A stretch of DNA of 64,000 bases, taken from the NCBI RefSeq assembly GCF_040807025.1, contig NC_090954.1:320001-384000 (forward strand), read 5' to 3'. Numbering within the stretch: the stretch's first letter is position 1; every line of letters starts with the position of its first letter. This DNA is from Struthio camelus (taxonomy: Eukaryota > Chordata > Aves > Struthioniformes > Struthionidae). The notes beneath the pieces are model-generated. The model had not been told where the DNA came from. It saw only the letters and a list, made by a program, of their open reading frames with translations, and did no database searches. A program made the translations under genes and the position numbers. This document shows, in pieces, positions 23,581 through 37,662 of the stretch.

Positions 23581-26500
23581 AGCATAGGACACACATTCCC
23601 TCAATGGGGCTGAAATGCTAACACTAGAAGATCAAGATTGGCCCCTATTCTCAAGCATCACCAAATTACATCTCCAGTCTGATAAATCAGGCAAGACAAA
23701 ATGGTAAGGAAAGGGAAAAGATGATGGGTTTATTCAATTTATTAGACCAATTAGCGTTCATTTCTTTTAGATTGACGTCAACTTAGCTAACAGATTTTAG
23801 CTGAAATCCAGCTATCATTCACAGTAACAGTAGCACTCTTGTATGCACCTGAGCTTGTATTTTAAGCAAGACTTATAAATATGAGCTTTTAAACTCAGAT
23901 TCTGGTTGCCTGTCTTAAGGCACAACACTTCCATGACCTAGCCTAACACCCTGTTTAAGAATCAAATAATTTTTCTTCTGCAAACATGCGTCTTGTACCT
24001 TTTAAAATTCTGGTATGTCCTAACTCAACAATGCCACATAGACACAAGTAAAAATGTTCTGCACGTTTGCTCCTCTAAAAATTCAGCAGTTCTACTTTTG
24101 AGATAAATAAAGCTTAGATGATTTGATATTTTGTAAACAAATACAAACCTAACTTTCAAACTAAGCTCAATCATATCATATCATATCCCGCTATCACGGA
24201 ACTCAGCTCTTGAACAAAGCCAGATGCTTGAGGGAAGAGGGAGGAATGAAAATATCCTTCCATCCACATGTGAATTACAGAGTAATGATTCTGAGGGAAA
24301 AGGCAAACTCAGGTGTGGATTTGCATCAAGTACTCTGTGATATGCTCTTGCCTTAGACAGCCAATGCTACTTCTACCCAACTACTGTCACCCTCCCCTCA
24401 CCCCCCAGCAGAAGCTGGGCTTTCCAGCTAACAGGGGACTGCATAAATTCCCAATGAGACTGTCTTTTCCTCTGAATTGCTCAGTGTCCTTGTGCTGGGT
24501 CAGTCAAGCATTGCAAGTCGGCTTTGGGAGTCAGTACGCTGGCCTGTTCAGTAGCAGGCCAGGAACACAAAGCCGGAAACCCCAACTAAAACACTTTATT
24601 GGCCTGTGCCTTTTGCAATTTAGCACTGATGTCAGATTTAATCTTTTGTCTTCACCCCCAAAATAGAATAGCTGATACAAAAAAGACAAAGGAGAATTAA
24701 CAAGACCTAACTGTTGGGAGGCTCCAGAGTTTAGAGACCACCAGACAAACTTTTTAACTCAAAACCTTAAGATAGACTTTTCCTTCTAACTGCTACTGTT
24801 ACTCACGGAGCAGAGATATTCATTATGTTGGCCTAGATCATTTTAAGTGGTTTAAGCAATCTACAGCTCAATAAGCATGAGAGTTCCAATCATTACTTCT
24901 TTTATGTATTCTCTAACATCTGCCAACACCAAATTTCATCTGTAATCATCTTGCCTACACCTTCACCTTCATCAGATCCCTTTGATAACCATGAATCTCA
25001 AGCATCCTATATATTTATGGGTACTGTTTATCTCCTTGCCAATCACCTTTCATTTCAAAATTGCCGATAGCTGTACTGGACACCTTTGGGACACATCCAT
25101 GTTAACTTTTTGTCATTCTGAATAACTAGTATTTATTATTCCTCTATATTCGGGACTGTGCTATCTCCTCATTCCTTTGTTCACTGCTCATAGCTAATAG
25201 CTGGAAATAAACCAGATCATGCAAAATCCATGCCATGACCTAGCAGAATACATCATCATTGCTACTAACGTACACAGACCATTTCTATTAACAGAGGTGA
25301 CAGCACTGATTATACATGCAAGTCTCTTCAAAAATGAAGTGATGGATCAAGAATTAAATCAGGACTGGTTGCGCTCCTTCAGGTAAAATTAATTACTGAA
25401 TATGTACCCAAGAGAACAACTAGGAATCAATAGGATAAAATAAAAAGGTGTAGGCTAGGTGTCACATACAGTTTCCTAGCTCTACTTGCCAGCAAACAAA
25501 AAGTAGCTGTCTGGAAAATTCACTTCTGCCCTCTCTCACCAATACTTAAGCACATATTTAGTTATCAGTATGATTTAAAAGCTGTCTTAGTTGAGCTTTT
25601 TCTGCCTCCTCCACACTGAATAATAACCAGAAACTTCACTGTGTTTTAATTCTGTCAGCACTGAAGTACTGTTCCATTAATATTTCAAGGGAAGGAACAT
25701 CTCTTCTTGGAAAGGAAGATTCCTGCTTTCTACTAGCAGAATTCCAGATCTCAGACCAGATGGTGACCTTCAGATGCTCTGATACTCATGAAGTACAAAG
25801 CACACAGCTTTTGTTGAGATTTTTATAGAAAACAAATCAACACAAGTTGGAATGAGATATTGTTACATCCAGTCATTCTAGTGTTTGTAAAGTGAAAGTA
25901 CAATAGCAAGACTGATGCATTACTTTCTACTTAACCTGAATTTTCTGCTTCTTACGTTATCGATATATTGGACTGTAGCAATCAATTACATTTTTGCTCT
26001 AGTAACTTTGCGAAAGACCATGTGCACCGTGCAAGAAGGTAATTAGTAAAGAGGAAGCAATGACAATGGAAGGAAAGGCCTTGGGAGCTGTAGAGCACCG
26101 ACCGAGGGGTGAAAAGAAATGACTGCTTTCATCACCTAATCACCCATCTAAATAAGAACGTTCTGAGAGACATGCTAGAATATAAAAATTGTTTTTATCT
26201 TTTATTAGTAGTATCAAACATGGTACAATAAGGAGAAAAGAGGTTCTATTACTGTCAATTAAAATGTCAGTTACAACTGAAAGCTGTGCGTTTTCTTAGC
26301 AGCAACTGGAATGAGAACATTATTTTAGTATACCTAAGCCAGAACTCGAACTATTTTGTTACACATAAATTAGAATAAGAAATAAAAATAATCAGTATAG
26401 AACTAGAATAACACAGGAAACAACTTGCTCCCTAAGCAAGGGAACTAACGAAGCCTGGTTTCACAAATCTGTGTTATCTTTAAACAATATATACACCAGA

Positions 26501-26700
26501 GTAAGCCCATGGTCCTAATATCCCCATCAGACAAGAGACAGAAAATGCTATAGCCAGTCCCGGATTGTGTAGATGCTGACCATTAAGTGACTCATACTGA
26601 CATGCTGACTGAAGAAGCTGGTTTCTGCCAAACTAAATGAAAAGCTGAGACCTGTCAGACTTTCCTCTCAGAGGACAAATTTTGGTTTCTCCTCCTCACT

Positions 26701-26745
26701 AGCGACTAGCTTCAGAAGTGACTGAAGCGACTAGCTTCAGAAGTG
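26701..26745. repeat. 25-bp tandem pair
   Basis: The unit AGCGACTAGCTTCAGAAGTG plus five bases is present once in full (26701-26725) and again for 20 bases (26726-26745) without mismatch. A young local duplication with no visible function. Confidence 0.9.
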
Positions 26746-29700
26746 CATAGAAACAGTTAAAACAGTTATTATCTGTCAAGTTTGGCTGAACAACAACCAA
26801 ATGACCAATGGAAATGCAATCATACATACCCTAATTTTTTAGGAGACGGTCAACACCACAAATAACAGAAAAACAAGTGGCTTGGATTGTGTTCAAAGAA
26901 AAAAAACCCTACAACATCTCATACACAGAGCAAGAGAAAGCTTCACCTTCTTCATCTTCCAGGGGTGAAAACATAAGAGAATCCTGATTTAACGTCATCT
27001 TTACTAAGGACGGGCTCACAACTTTCTCCCAATGCAAACGTGTAAACACATACACAGCAGCAGCACACAGAAAGAAACAAAATAGCTGCCTGTAATGAAC
27101 CTCTACAAATAAATGCCCTTTAACCTCTTAAGTGCTGCAAGAAGTGTCTTGCGCTAAAAACATGGATTCTATTTTTTTCAGAAGCCAAAAATCAAAATTT
27201 CCCATTCTTTTAATTAAAACAAAAAATCCGAGAATCGGCAGATTCTGGATTTGGTAATAAATCATATGCAGATTCACATACCCCTTCCATCCTAACAAAG
27301 TTTCGAGCTAAGCATCATTTACTCCTGATGGTTGTTTGATGCCCTGAGGCATACCAAATGACCCATTTATCCTCAGGCGGTCATATCCTATCTCTAGCTG
27401 AATTTACACCTTTCTTGGCAGTCTTAGATTAGTCAAAGGAGCAAGTAATCCATGGAGAAGGATCCAGTCAGTAAACCAGCTCTGGCCAGACTCACCAGCA
27501 ACATGAGTCCTACGCACATAAGCAGGAATGTGGGCAACAGAAAGACAAACTTGCTGTACAAGTTATTTTAGAAAAACTCAGTCCTTTATATGATATTTTT
27601 TTTAGAGAAAGGGCTAATCTGGATAGAACCTAACATAAAGGAGGACACCTCTCACAACGCAACCAAGCGGACAGCTCCTAGCAGGGGGCTCTTGTGCAGC
27701 CTAATGTAGATGTCAGTTAATTAGAGGAGAAGGTTATATCGTTAGTAGCCAAATCGATATAAAATGAATTAAGAGGTTGGACAGCAAGCTCCCCTGCTTT
27801 CCAGCACAGCACCCGGGGCTGTATTTAGCTAAAATTCAATACACATTAGCGGACAATCAATGTAGCCTTGTATTGGGATGTCTTCTTGAAATACTTCAAT
27901 TGGACTCTCCAGTGTTATCAGTGCTAAACAAGATGTCAGATTAAGGTAGAAGCTCTCCCAAATGGGATTGGCAGTCCACAATCTGGAGAAGCCACATTTA
28001 TTTCTATTAAAGCCCTACTGCAGACGCTCTATCCTGTGAAGCCCAGCCACCTCCGTACCTCCAAAAGCAGGCCCATCTCCTTTTGCCATTTCAGTCCTAG
28101 GCTTTATTATTCAAGAACCTGTCAGTCACGCTAGACTGTAAACTTCTACCTTAAATTTAAAATCTCTAGAGAGAATATAAATCAAACTTGAAATCAACAA
28201 ATCAATAACTGGAAAATACCCCATCAAAAACACCCCAACTGGTTTAAAATTTGACACTGCAATACTTTATGAAGCAGCATAAGCACTGTTGATGACAGAA
28301 ATTTAAAATATTTTCTGTTGTGTGTATTCCCTAAGTAAAACGGCAATACTGTCTGTCACCTAACCAGGACATTATCTTTATCCTTAGCTTTGTTTCACAT
28401 GTAGCACAGCGGTTACATTCCAGACTTCCTGCTCAGTTGGGAAACTTCAAAGACAAAGACAAATCTTTCCTCTGAAAGATCTTACCTAATTTAAGACAAG
28501 AAACAAGTAGATCTATGAGAGGACAGTGATACAAGAAGAAACAAGGATAATATTCACATTACACAGATGTGTACAACTTAATGCTTTTGACATTTCAAAT
28601 AGAATAGAAGCAAACATTTACTGTATCTAAAAATGCCACAGAACTGACAGAAAATTAAGTTCCATACCCAACCAGGAACGGGCAGTACTGTGGCTAGCAC
28701 TGACTGACACTATATTCTGACAGGAACAGTTACAACATCTACAAAGCGTTAGGGAAGACTACTGTCTGTAAGGCAGAAAATGGCGATAATGGGGAATTTC
28801 CATTATTTCTGTTCACATGGGTAAGCCTGATAAAATGGAACATCGCAGCAGACTGAGAAACACACTATCAAGGATATTAAACAATATAAAAACCAGAGAA
28901 GTGCACCCAGGAACTATAAGGACACACTAGAAATAGAAGTGCATTCAAAGCAGAAGCGCACAAGTTCACACGGCATAGGTCCATCAGAGGCTATTAAACA
29001 GAACGCGCAGGTCAACTTCTGATCATCTCAGAAGCAGAGATTCCTTCAGAAAGAAAGGAGTCTTGACAGGTGCCTCTTTCAGCACTGGGAGTAAACCGTT
29101 TTTGACAGTGTGGCTTCTACCAACTAGTTACAACATTTCTACGGGAGACAAAGATATGAATACAGATCTTGAGTCCTATCTCACTCCCTTCTGTCCATGA
29201 CACTGCACAACAGGAGGACAGCTTAGAGAAAAGAATGCTGCTTTAGTTGCAACAGGTCTAAATATAAGAGATTTCACTGGGCTAGCCCACCTACACACTA
29301 ACATTCAGTCAAAAGAAATGATCGCAAAACATTCTGATGCTTTAGAACAAAGTAATAATCTGTCCCCCGGCTTGAATTTTTCTTCTTTCCAGATCAAAGT
29401 TTCTCTGCTCCATTTTGTGAACCTTGAGCAGCTCAGGCTTCACAAAGGAAATGGATTCTTGCCAGGAAACACTTCCACTACAAAGGACATGAGAATAAAT
29501 TTAAGTGAACAGGACATTCTTTCACTGCACAGCAGTACTTTATTACTGTGTATACTGGAAGGTATTGCTCAATTAACCCCCAGCTGCTACTGTCTTTAAA
29601 AAATGATGCCCCTGAAAAAATGCATGGCAAAGATCAGTTTCCCTTTATGCAATTTCTCTAGAATACAAAACGCACAATTGCCCAACAGAATAAATAGGCA

Positions 29701-32199
29701 GCACTGCCTCTAGCAAGCAAGCAGCACATTCACCCAAGTTCTTTCCATTAGAAATAGAGAGAGAACATGACAAGTTTACCTAAAGAGCAATAACATTTTA
29801 ATAGACAACACGCTACGACACCACAGAATATATTAAGGAAGAGCCACGCCTATCAAGAACTGGCTGATATCCACAAAATATGCACTGACAGAAGGAATCA
29901 GATCATACTCTCCGGCTCCACTACTGACTTTTTGTAGTATTTGTCAAATGTACTCTTTAAGCACAGTACCCAAAATGCTTCACGCATGCCACCAGAACTT
30001 GTTGCTTTTGGAGGTACAGCCCAAGAACTAACTTAGCATAAGAAAAATTCTGAAGGTTATACCAATGTAATCCATGTAGCTTTCAAAAATGTTATATAGC
30101 ACTCTCATATCGTGTCCTGGAAAACATAAGGCCATTATTTCCCCCCAGCAATAACTCATCTAAGCCATATAGTACTTTCTGTAATGGAAGAGCTACATAC
30201 TGCATCTTCCATTACCTTCCAGTCTAATTAAATGCTCCTTGGATAAATCTTGTGTTTACAGTCTTGTGACATGCTACCAGTGCTGACTGCTCCATTTATA
30301 AACTGATTGGATTCAGTCCAATCATCTCCGCTTATTCTACCTGTCACTCACAGAAAACTCAGACTCTTGGAAGCAGTGCTCTTCAGTTCTTGTTTGTTAG
30401 TTATTAATTGGATATGTCTGTAGAACTGAATTATTTAGATGAGCTAGGTACCAACAGAGCTCTTTCAGCCTGCTTATCTAGAGCAGCCAAGAGGTTGAGG
30501 GAGGACAGGACACCAACATTCCTTGAACTTGAACCGCTAGAAAAATTTCAAGTGATATAAAAAAGTATAAATGCATCTGATCTACTCTCAGTATTCAGTT
30601 TGAGTCAGAGAGCATTGATTCAGGGAATATAAAAAGCCTCCTCTTTGCCTTTGAATATAGAATCTTGTTACCTATCTAACCTGACAGTATAACAGCAGTA
30701 TGGTGAGACCACTTCAGAGAAGCCAACAATTTTAAGACATGACCATCCTTCAGATGATTGCTACACATTTCTAGTCCACTGAAACACCATGGTGATTTAA
30801 GCTAACCTGTTTTACTTTCAATTACAACAGATGAGAAGAGAATAATACATGGTTAATTGTTATCCTTCAGCAGATGAAGGGATAACTTTCAGAGGAGAGA
30901 CAGTAATTGCTTAAATCGCTATAAGCTTAATTACTAAGTCACCTGACCAAACCCAACTATGCAACCTGGGAAGAGAAAGCATCAAGTGACACACAAGTTT
31001 TTCCAGAACATGTCAGCACCTAATAAAACAGAATGATGATAAGCAGTAAACTATATACCACTAGCAGTAGACCTATATGGTGTGGTTTGCCTTTCCAGCA
31101 CCAAGACTATTACCAGGAATTTCTATAATGATGTATTTTAATATGCACTCCATTAGGATTTGGAGTCATCCTGACTCTGAATGATGGTAAGAAAAACAAA
31201 GTCCATCCTCTTCCATTACATCCCTACAAATTGGAAATTCCCTTACGTTGCATTTCTGGTATATTAACATAGTGGGGCTTGTGGTGTTTTTATACTTCTT
31301 GCTCTTAAAAGGGAGGAGAAGAGACGTACTCTGTATATGTATTTAAAAATACTTTAAGGACCTGGGCATCTAGATGAATGTTATGTATGTCTGTCAGAAA
31401 TGGTTTAAAAACATGTATTAATGAAACTATGAAAATAACTATTTCAATGGCTGCAGCTGGCATTCAACACATCAGTGCTGGAGCTAAACCACCACCAGTT
31501 AAACTGAAGGCTCTTCTTAATAGACCAATTTCTGGTGATTACTGGAAAATTAGTTGGAAAAAAGCTACTTCATAAAAGTCACCACTGGGTTTATTACACT
31601 TTCTAATCCAGCAAAATGTGGCCAGCACCAGATAATTTAGTTGTATTAAATTCTGTTTCAGAACAGCATCACCCTTGATTACATAAAACATAGTCAATTA
31701 CATGCAGAACATAGTTTAGTAATATTTAACTTCATTTTCCTTGGGATATCTAATATGATATAATACACTTACTTAAGGAAATAAATTTTACATTTATATC
31801 AGACACGGTGACAGCAGAAATCATTTTTGTAGCAATTAATCCATGTGGCAAAAGTCTGCATGTGAGCTACTTTATCTTCAATTTGAAGAAGTATAGGTTA
31901 GTTAAAAAGACAGGAATTTTAATATAATTAGCTCAGGTAAAAACCAAAACAAAATGAAACAAAACTGAGTTGCTGTTTATTTGGATATTCACAATGTCCC
32001 CAAAAATTCAGCACTCCAGCAAGGCTTACAAACTGTTACATTTCAAAAGAACTGATGAAATTTGAGGAGTAATCACAACTGTACTGGACAGCTAATTAAA
32101 GTTAATTTTATCACCACCAGTGCAAAATCTAACCTGTTCGAAAACACTTTGATTTTTGTTCTAATGGAGAGGCCTATGAAGCACAACAAACATTACTTT

Positions 32200-32330
32200 C
32201 TGCATTTTGCAGATATGTAACTAAGACACAGAATTTAAGCAGCTTATCCAAATCCAAACAGATCATGAACAGAATCAGAAGTCAAACCCACACGTCCTGT
32301 TCCAGTCCAATGCCTGAACCTCATGAGGGA
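32200..32330 (-). repeat. MIR-like CORE-SINE remnant
   Basis: Antisense blocks appear in the right order: 'TTTTGCAGATATGTAACTAA', 'GACACAGAATTTAAGCAGCT', 'ACAGAATCAGAAGTCAAACC' and 'CCTGTTCCAGTCCAATGCC'. They correspond to TTTTACAGATGAGGAAACTGAGGCACAGAG..GGATTCGAACCCAGG..GACTCCAGAG..TGC of MIR. It is old and diverged but the structure is clear. Confidence 0.7.
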
Positions 32331-35300
32331 TCGTACAGCTTTACTGCTTCAGACTACAAGGCCTCATCTATCCGGAAGAAGTCAGAGACTACCAAAATAC
32401 CACACAGTGCCATTTCAGAGTGTTTTTCCTTAGCACCTTTTACTCACCAATATGACTTATACATACCAACGTACAATATATATATACCCAAGAGAAAAGC
32501 CCAAGTAGCAAACATGATATACTTCTGTTATACTTCCAAAAGCTGATTTTTCTAAAAGCAGCACCAAGGCCATACTGTATACAATAAGCCTGCCAGAGAA
32601 ATTTGTACAGACTTTTTGAACATATGATCTGCTTAAGAGTAACAATATCACTCAAAATCACTTTGTGTTCTTTTTTTTTCCTCATAATAAGACATGACAG
32701 TTTGAGGAAAAGGTTTATTATTGACGTGCTCTCTGAACTGCTCCATACCATAAGAGGCTTAATATTACACTTGAGCTTAGATGTTACAGCTGAAGCAATC
32801 ACTGACTTTGCCTCCTTGCAGAACATGCACAACCAATTCTGCTTAGCTCATAATGCCTAACTATTATTTGGCTTGTTCTGAACTAGGAAAAAAACCCTCA
32901 CAAATCAAGAAGGCTCTGGCAACATCCAAAGAGCCTTCTCAGGTACTATTTTTTGGTTTCTTCCTGTCACACTCCCTCCCTGCCCCCCTCCCCGCAGGGG
33001 TAAGAACAACAAGCAACCCAAAAGTTCCACGTTGCCAACTCCTCATTTATTTCCCATTTACTCAGCTGCTGGACTTTTGCTTATTCTGGATACTTTAAAA
33101 ATTTGACTTAGATGAGTGTGTTCATTCTATCTTCTTGCCTGGGCACTACAGTTAAGTTTATGCTTTTGAGCACTGATGATGCTCAGCAACTACAAGCTGT
33201 CTGTAGTTGCTGAGACTAGCTAATTTTTTAATATAACTTCTACAAGGGTAGCCGGAGTGCTAGCACCTTCAGCGTCTTGGGAACCATGGACCCTTTCAAC
33301 AAAAATTTGCCTCTATTTTATTTTTGTTTTAAAATATACATACAGCTCCACTTCTCACTATGCCTTCACTAGCCCCAAGGAAACAACCGTCATGCAGAAG
33401 ACACTCACAACAGATTATTTTGCTGGAGAGAAAGACTTCCAGCTGGTTTTATAGCAGTTTTTTATTCTTGATGAAGCATGCAGAAAACATTAAAATATTA
33501 GAAAACTAGGGTTAAAAGACTATTAGAGAAATACTGTGTTTTATTTCGAAAGGTCAGGTTGAGGCTATCATCTTTCCTCTTAAATACATTCTCTCAGTAA
33601 CACAGATACAAAAACAGAAATGGTACTAAGCATCCTAATTTTTTGATATGCTTAACAACCACCACTCGCTCTTACAGTCAAGAGGAGCTGTTGGTGCTAG
33701 TCATTTATTTGTTTTTTAAGGTAAAAATTAGTCCTCTAATCTGTGTAAAATAACTGCTGCCTTAAAACACAATAATGGGTCACCATGAAACATCCCGCTC
33801 CTTTCTCAAATGGAGAGACAACGCTGTAGAGAAGAAGGAAAAAAACGCTTGGACAGACCAAATACAAATAATGACTTACAGTAAGAATTTTTAAAAGTTT
33901 CCTATATTAGAAATCTGTGCTGATTTGCTCACAGTAGCAAAGCTCTGATGCATAAGAAAACTATTAGCAGCTCCAACCACTATTTTACTTCTATGTTCAG
34001 TTCCTGTGGGGAAAGGAGAAAAATCTCTGCATATCAATAGCTTCTACTTCTTCCCACATAAATCTTTGCCACTGATAAAAGGGTGGCTTTGTCCTCCCAC
34101 ATTCACTTCTCTAACTCTTATGCTGGCCATATAACAAGAAAAAACCGCAATGGACTTCCAGCCTGATCAGTTCTTTGGTCAACGCCCCGTCTAGGTGTAC
34201 AGTCATTACCACCAAAACAAGCATGGAAGCTACAGGACTGAGCTTTTCCATAGCAGTAGACTTGTGTCAGATGAAAGCAACAGCAGAACCACAGGTTCAA
34301 ATATCTCAGTACGGAGTGGGGCTGGTATTTCATCCATCAGTGACAGCTTCCTACTGCTCACCTACAGGATGGGGATAACCACTTAACACATTGCCTCCAG
34401 TCTGTTTTCTTCTCATTGGCTTCCAGGATGCATAGCAGCACACTAAACAATCCAGTCAAATTACTCTACTCCTTAAAAATCAGTCCAACCATAATTATTG
34501 AAGATTGTTTAAAGCAATTGTCTTGGTCTCTTTAAAAGAAAAAAAAAAAAATCTAAAACTGGGACCAAAAGCAGTCTCTGCTAAGCAGGAACTGCAGCTT
34601 AGCAACCCAGCCTGAAGGCTCCTGAATAACAGAATCGCTAAGATCCTAGGTGGTTCTTAACAGTTTCACTGCGATATCTATGGGTCTTGGCGGGCAAAAT
34701 GCCAAGCAAATGGTGCATGCTAAAGGTCCTCACAGTGCTTGGGCTAGTTATGCATGCATAGGCTGATATGCATTCAGGCTCATCAGAAGCTGCACTTGTA
34801 AAAATCTCATGCCATATGCTTTTGATTTTGAAGAGTCAATGGATTTCTCAGATATAAAGAAGTGATACATGCACAGTAAACACTTTTGCTGCACGATTCG
34901 AGGATCCTCAGAAGCGTTTTATGTCACTCCATCTCAATTAACCTCACAAGAGAGCAATTCAAGTCTAAGTGAGAGAGTAAAAAAAAGAAAAAAAGACAAC
35001 ATTTACTGACAACACACAAAAGCCTACTCTGATGTCGTAATGCTGTACTTGAGTCACAGGCAGATTTCCTGGAATTCAGTTTTGAAACAGGAAAACAGAT
35101 ACTGGAGAGAGTATAGAAAGAAGAACAGGTGCCTGCTGTGATCAGAGCAGAAATGATTTCAGCTACTGATTAGACCCCAATGAAGTTATTATTACTGCTG
35201 AAAGTTAAAGAAGCTTTCTGAACTGTGTCTTAATACATTATTCAGCTTTAAAAAGTTCCCCATGTCCTTTCTGCACATGCTGCACATGAAGAATAAAAAT

Positions 35301-36671
35301 GATTCCAACTCTCTCACAGTATTTTCTGGGTAATGGTGCTCTTCTATCTCTTTACTTCCAAAAAATGCAAGTTACTGTAACTGATAGCTGTCACCACCTT
35401 TTCTGACATTGCTGTTCCAGTACCACCTTTTATGTAGCAGCACCATCAGAAACAAGTCAGTACTCTTTAATATTAAGACTTTTTTCACTATACTGGAATG
35501 CATTACACACAAGAAAATTCAGTGCTTCCTTTGGAGCTGGAATACTTTCTGCCCGCATGAAGTCAGCAGTCTGTGATAACGGATGGAACAGACAGATCAC
35601 AAGGATTGCTGTAGCTAAGTGCAAAGGCCTGTAGAGTACTAGCCATGCCAAGAAATAATCAGTCAGACTACCTTACACATAAAATAGCTTAGTCATAAAA
35701 TGCGTAAGCTTAACAAAACTACAGCCGTAGTGCTGTTCGGATCAGATGCTCAAAACGTGAAATTGTCTACAGCAATCCAAACCACACCAGTGCTTTAAGA
35801 ATATACAAAAAACTGTATGTGTTCAGAATACAAAAACACATGTATTTCTGTAGTTCTCATACAGATCTTTACAAATAGTAGTGCTGGGGGAAAAACACAG
35901 TTTTCCATATTAAATCACTGAGTCAATTCCAGCAAGCAGTTGTTTCAGCTTAGGTTCATAAGCTCCTAGAGATGGGAGATGTTCACACTGCACAACTCCT
36001 TTCCTATCTCCTGCCTCTGGCTTCCTCACTAGTGGATGAAGCATACGGATTTGAAAACACTTAAAGAAACCAAGCCCAAGCTGCTGCTAAAAAAGATGAT
36101 CCCATCCTTCTCGTAGCCTTTTTGGCATCCATGTGAGCAGTCCCATGGTCTCCTAAGCTAGATAAAGCTATTCATTCAGCTGAAAACTAAATCACACACT
36201 CTCATTCAAAATTTGTTAAAGCTAGATTCGTTTCCCAATTCAATTGATTCTGTGGCTACACAATTGCTACCACCACCATGGCAGAGACATTAGAAAAAAG
36301 CAGCCTGGGACGTATGAAGAAGGATCAAGAAACTGCAGCCTGAGAAACGCGGCAAAGGAAACTAAAGGCATTCAGACTGGCCCGGGCAAGATTTTTGCCC
36401 AATGACAGTTTAAGAAACTGTTGCCCCTCACCTCCCCATTTTGCCCTTGCAGAGACATCAGGCAGAAGAGAACATGCACCCACAACTCAGCTTTTTCACG
36501 ATATAGTGATTCAGCTGCATCGTGTATTGTCAATGCAAGTATCTCAAGGGGGTAGAGCAGACTTTGCCATAGCAAAACTGAACCACTTGTCTGTCACAGG
36601 CTCAAATTCTCTTCTTGGACACAAAGGTAATCCCTGTAACGCAAAATGCTAATGTACAAGTAGGATAGGAA

Positions 36672-36857
36672 AGCTTGCTACCTTGCTACCCATGCTATGA
36701 TTTTGTGGATGAGGACTACTTGCTTCCTGGGACTCTGCACTGTACCTGTCATTTAAATTCTTATGAAAAAGAGTAAACAACCATTGCAGTGAATGGTTTG
36801 CTTCTATCATGTCTGTAATAAGGAAAGGTCTGCTTTCAATCAGGGCAGTTCTAAGCT
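36672..36857. repeat. Copy 1 of a 186-bp direct duplication
   Basis: This segment recurs at 37477-37662 in the same orientation with no gaps and three substitutions (two near 36710-36715, one near 36830), about 98 percent identical. It starts AGCTTGCTACCTTGCTACCC and ends AGTTCTAAGCT. Flanks do not match beyond a few bases. On the minus strand the segment is open, and the matching word TGGGAG just outside its right end suggests the similarity once reached slightly further. No known repeat family is recognised. Confidence 0.95.
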
Positions 36858-37476
36858 TCTCCCACAGTGTACTCCATCACTGTTTGTCCCCTAAGGGCTG
36901 AAGTCTAGATAGCACAGCATCAAACTGGGAAAGAATCATATTCTATGCTCCATTATTCACATTAACACACTGTCTGGATATCAGACGTTTTAGATTGTGA
37001 TCGTCATCACCATGACTATGGACTATAATGCCCCTTGGTCACATGAGATATTCTCCAGTCAATTTCCAATAATTAATGATAAAGATGCCCTGTTTTTTTT
37101 TTTATGCAGTATATATGATTTATAAGATTAACAACTGGCACGTACATGGAAGGGAAGAAATAATGGAACTGGGAAAAAGATTCACAAATCGAAGATGGAA
37201 AAGCAATACTAAAAATCACCCCTTCCATTCTGCCTGAAGATTGCAAACCCTAACATCTCATTTTTTCAGTGCACTTCAAGTGTGCCGCAGCATGGACTGT
37301 CTATTTCTGCCCCAACATGATTACTGCCCACACTAATACACCTTCCGAGGAAGCAAGTCTTTGTTCTGCTTTTTTTGTAACATTCTTAACTTTATATTGC
37401 TTGTCAGACCTCCAGGTTTTACTAAAGAATTCTTTCTCTTGTGGGTTTGCCCTCTTTTCACATTTACTTCATCCAC

Positions 37477-37662
37477 AGCTTGCTACCTTGCTACCCATGC
37501 TATGATTTTGTGGATGAGGACTACCTGCTTTCTGGGACTCTGCACTGTACCTGTCATTTAAATTCTTATGAAAAAGAGTAAACAACCATTGCAGTGAATG
37601 GTTTGCTTCTATCATGTCTGTAATAAGGAAGGGTCTGCTTTCAATCAGGGCAGTTCTAAGCT
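37477..37662. repeat. Copy 2 of a 186-bp direct duplication
   Basis: Near-identical to 36672-36857 at a constant offset of 805 bases. On the minus strand it lies inside a 96-codon open frame (37469-37759) containing ITDMIEANHSLQWLFTLFHK. One substitution relative to copy 1 is silent in that frame and two change residues. I do not recognise a protein family in it. Confidence 0.95.

Noticed and set aside
32440-32832. 130-codon minus-strand frame
   Set aside because: AT-rich with no homology recognised, and overlapped by open frames in other registers. Treated as chance.
34290-34400. Possible further MIR-like remnant (ACAGGATGGGGATAA block)
   Set aside because: Only the last block resembles the SINE. 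The upstream blocks are not in recognisable order.
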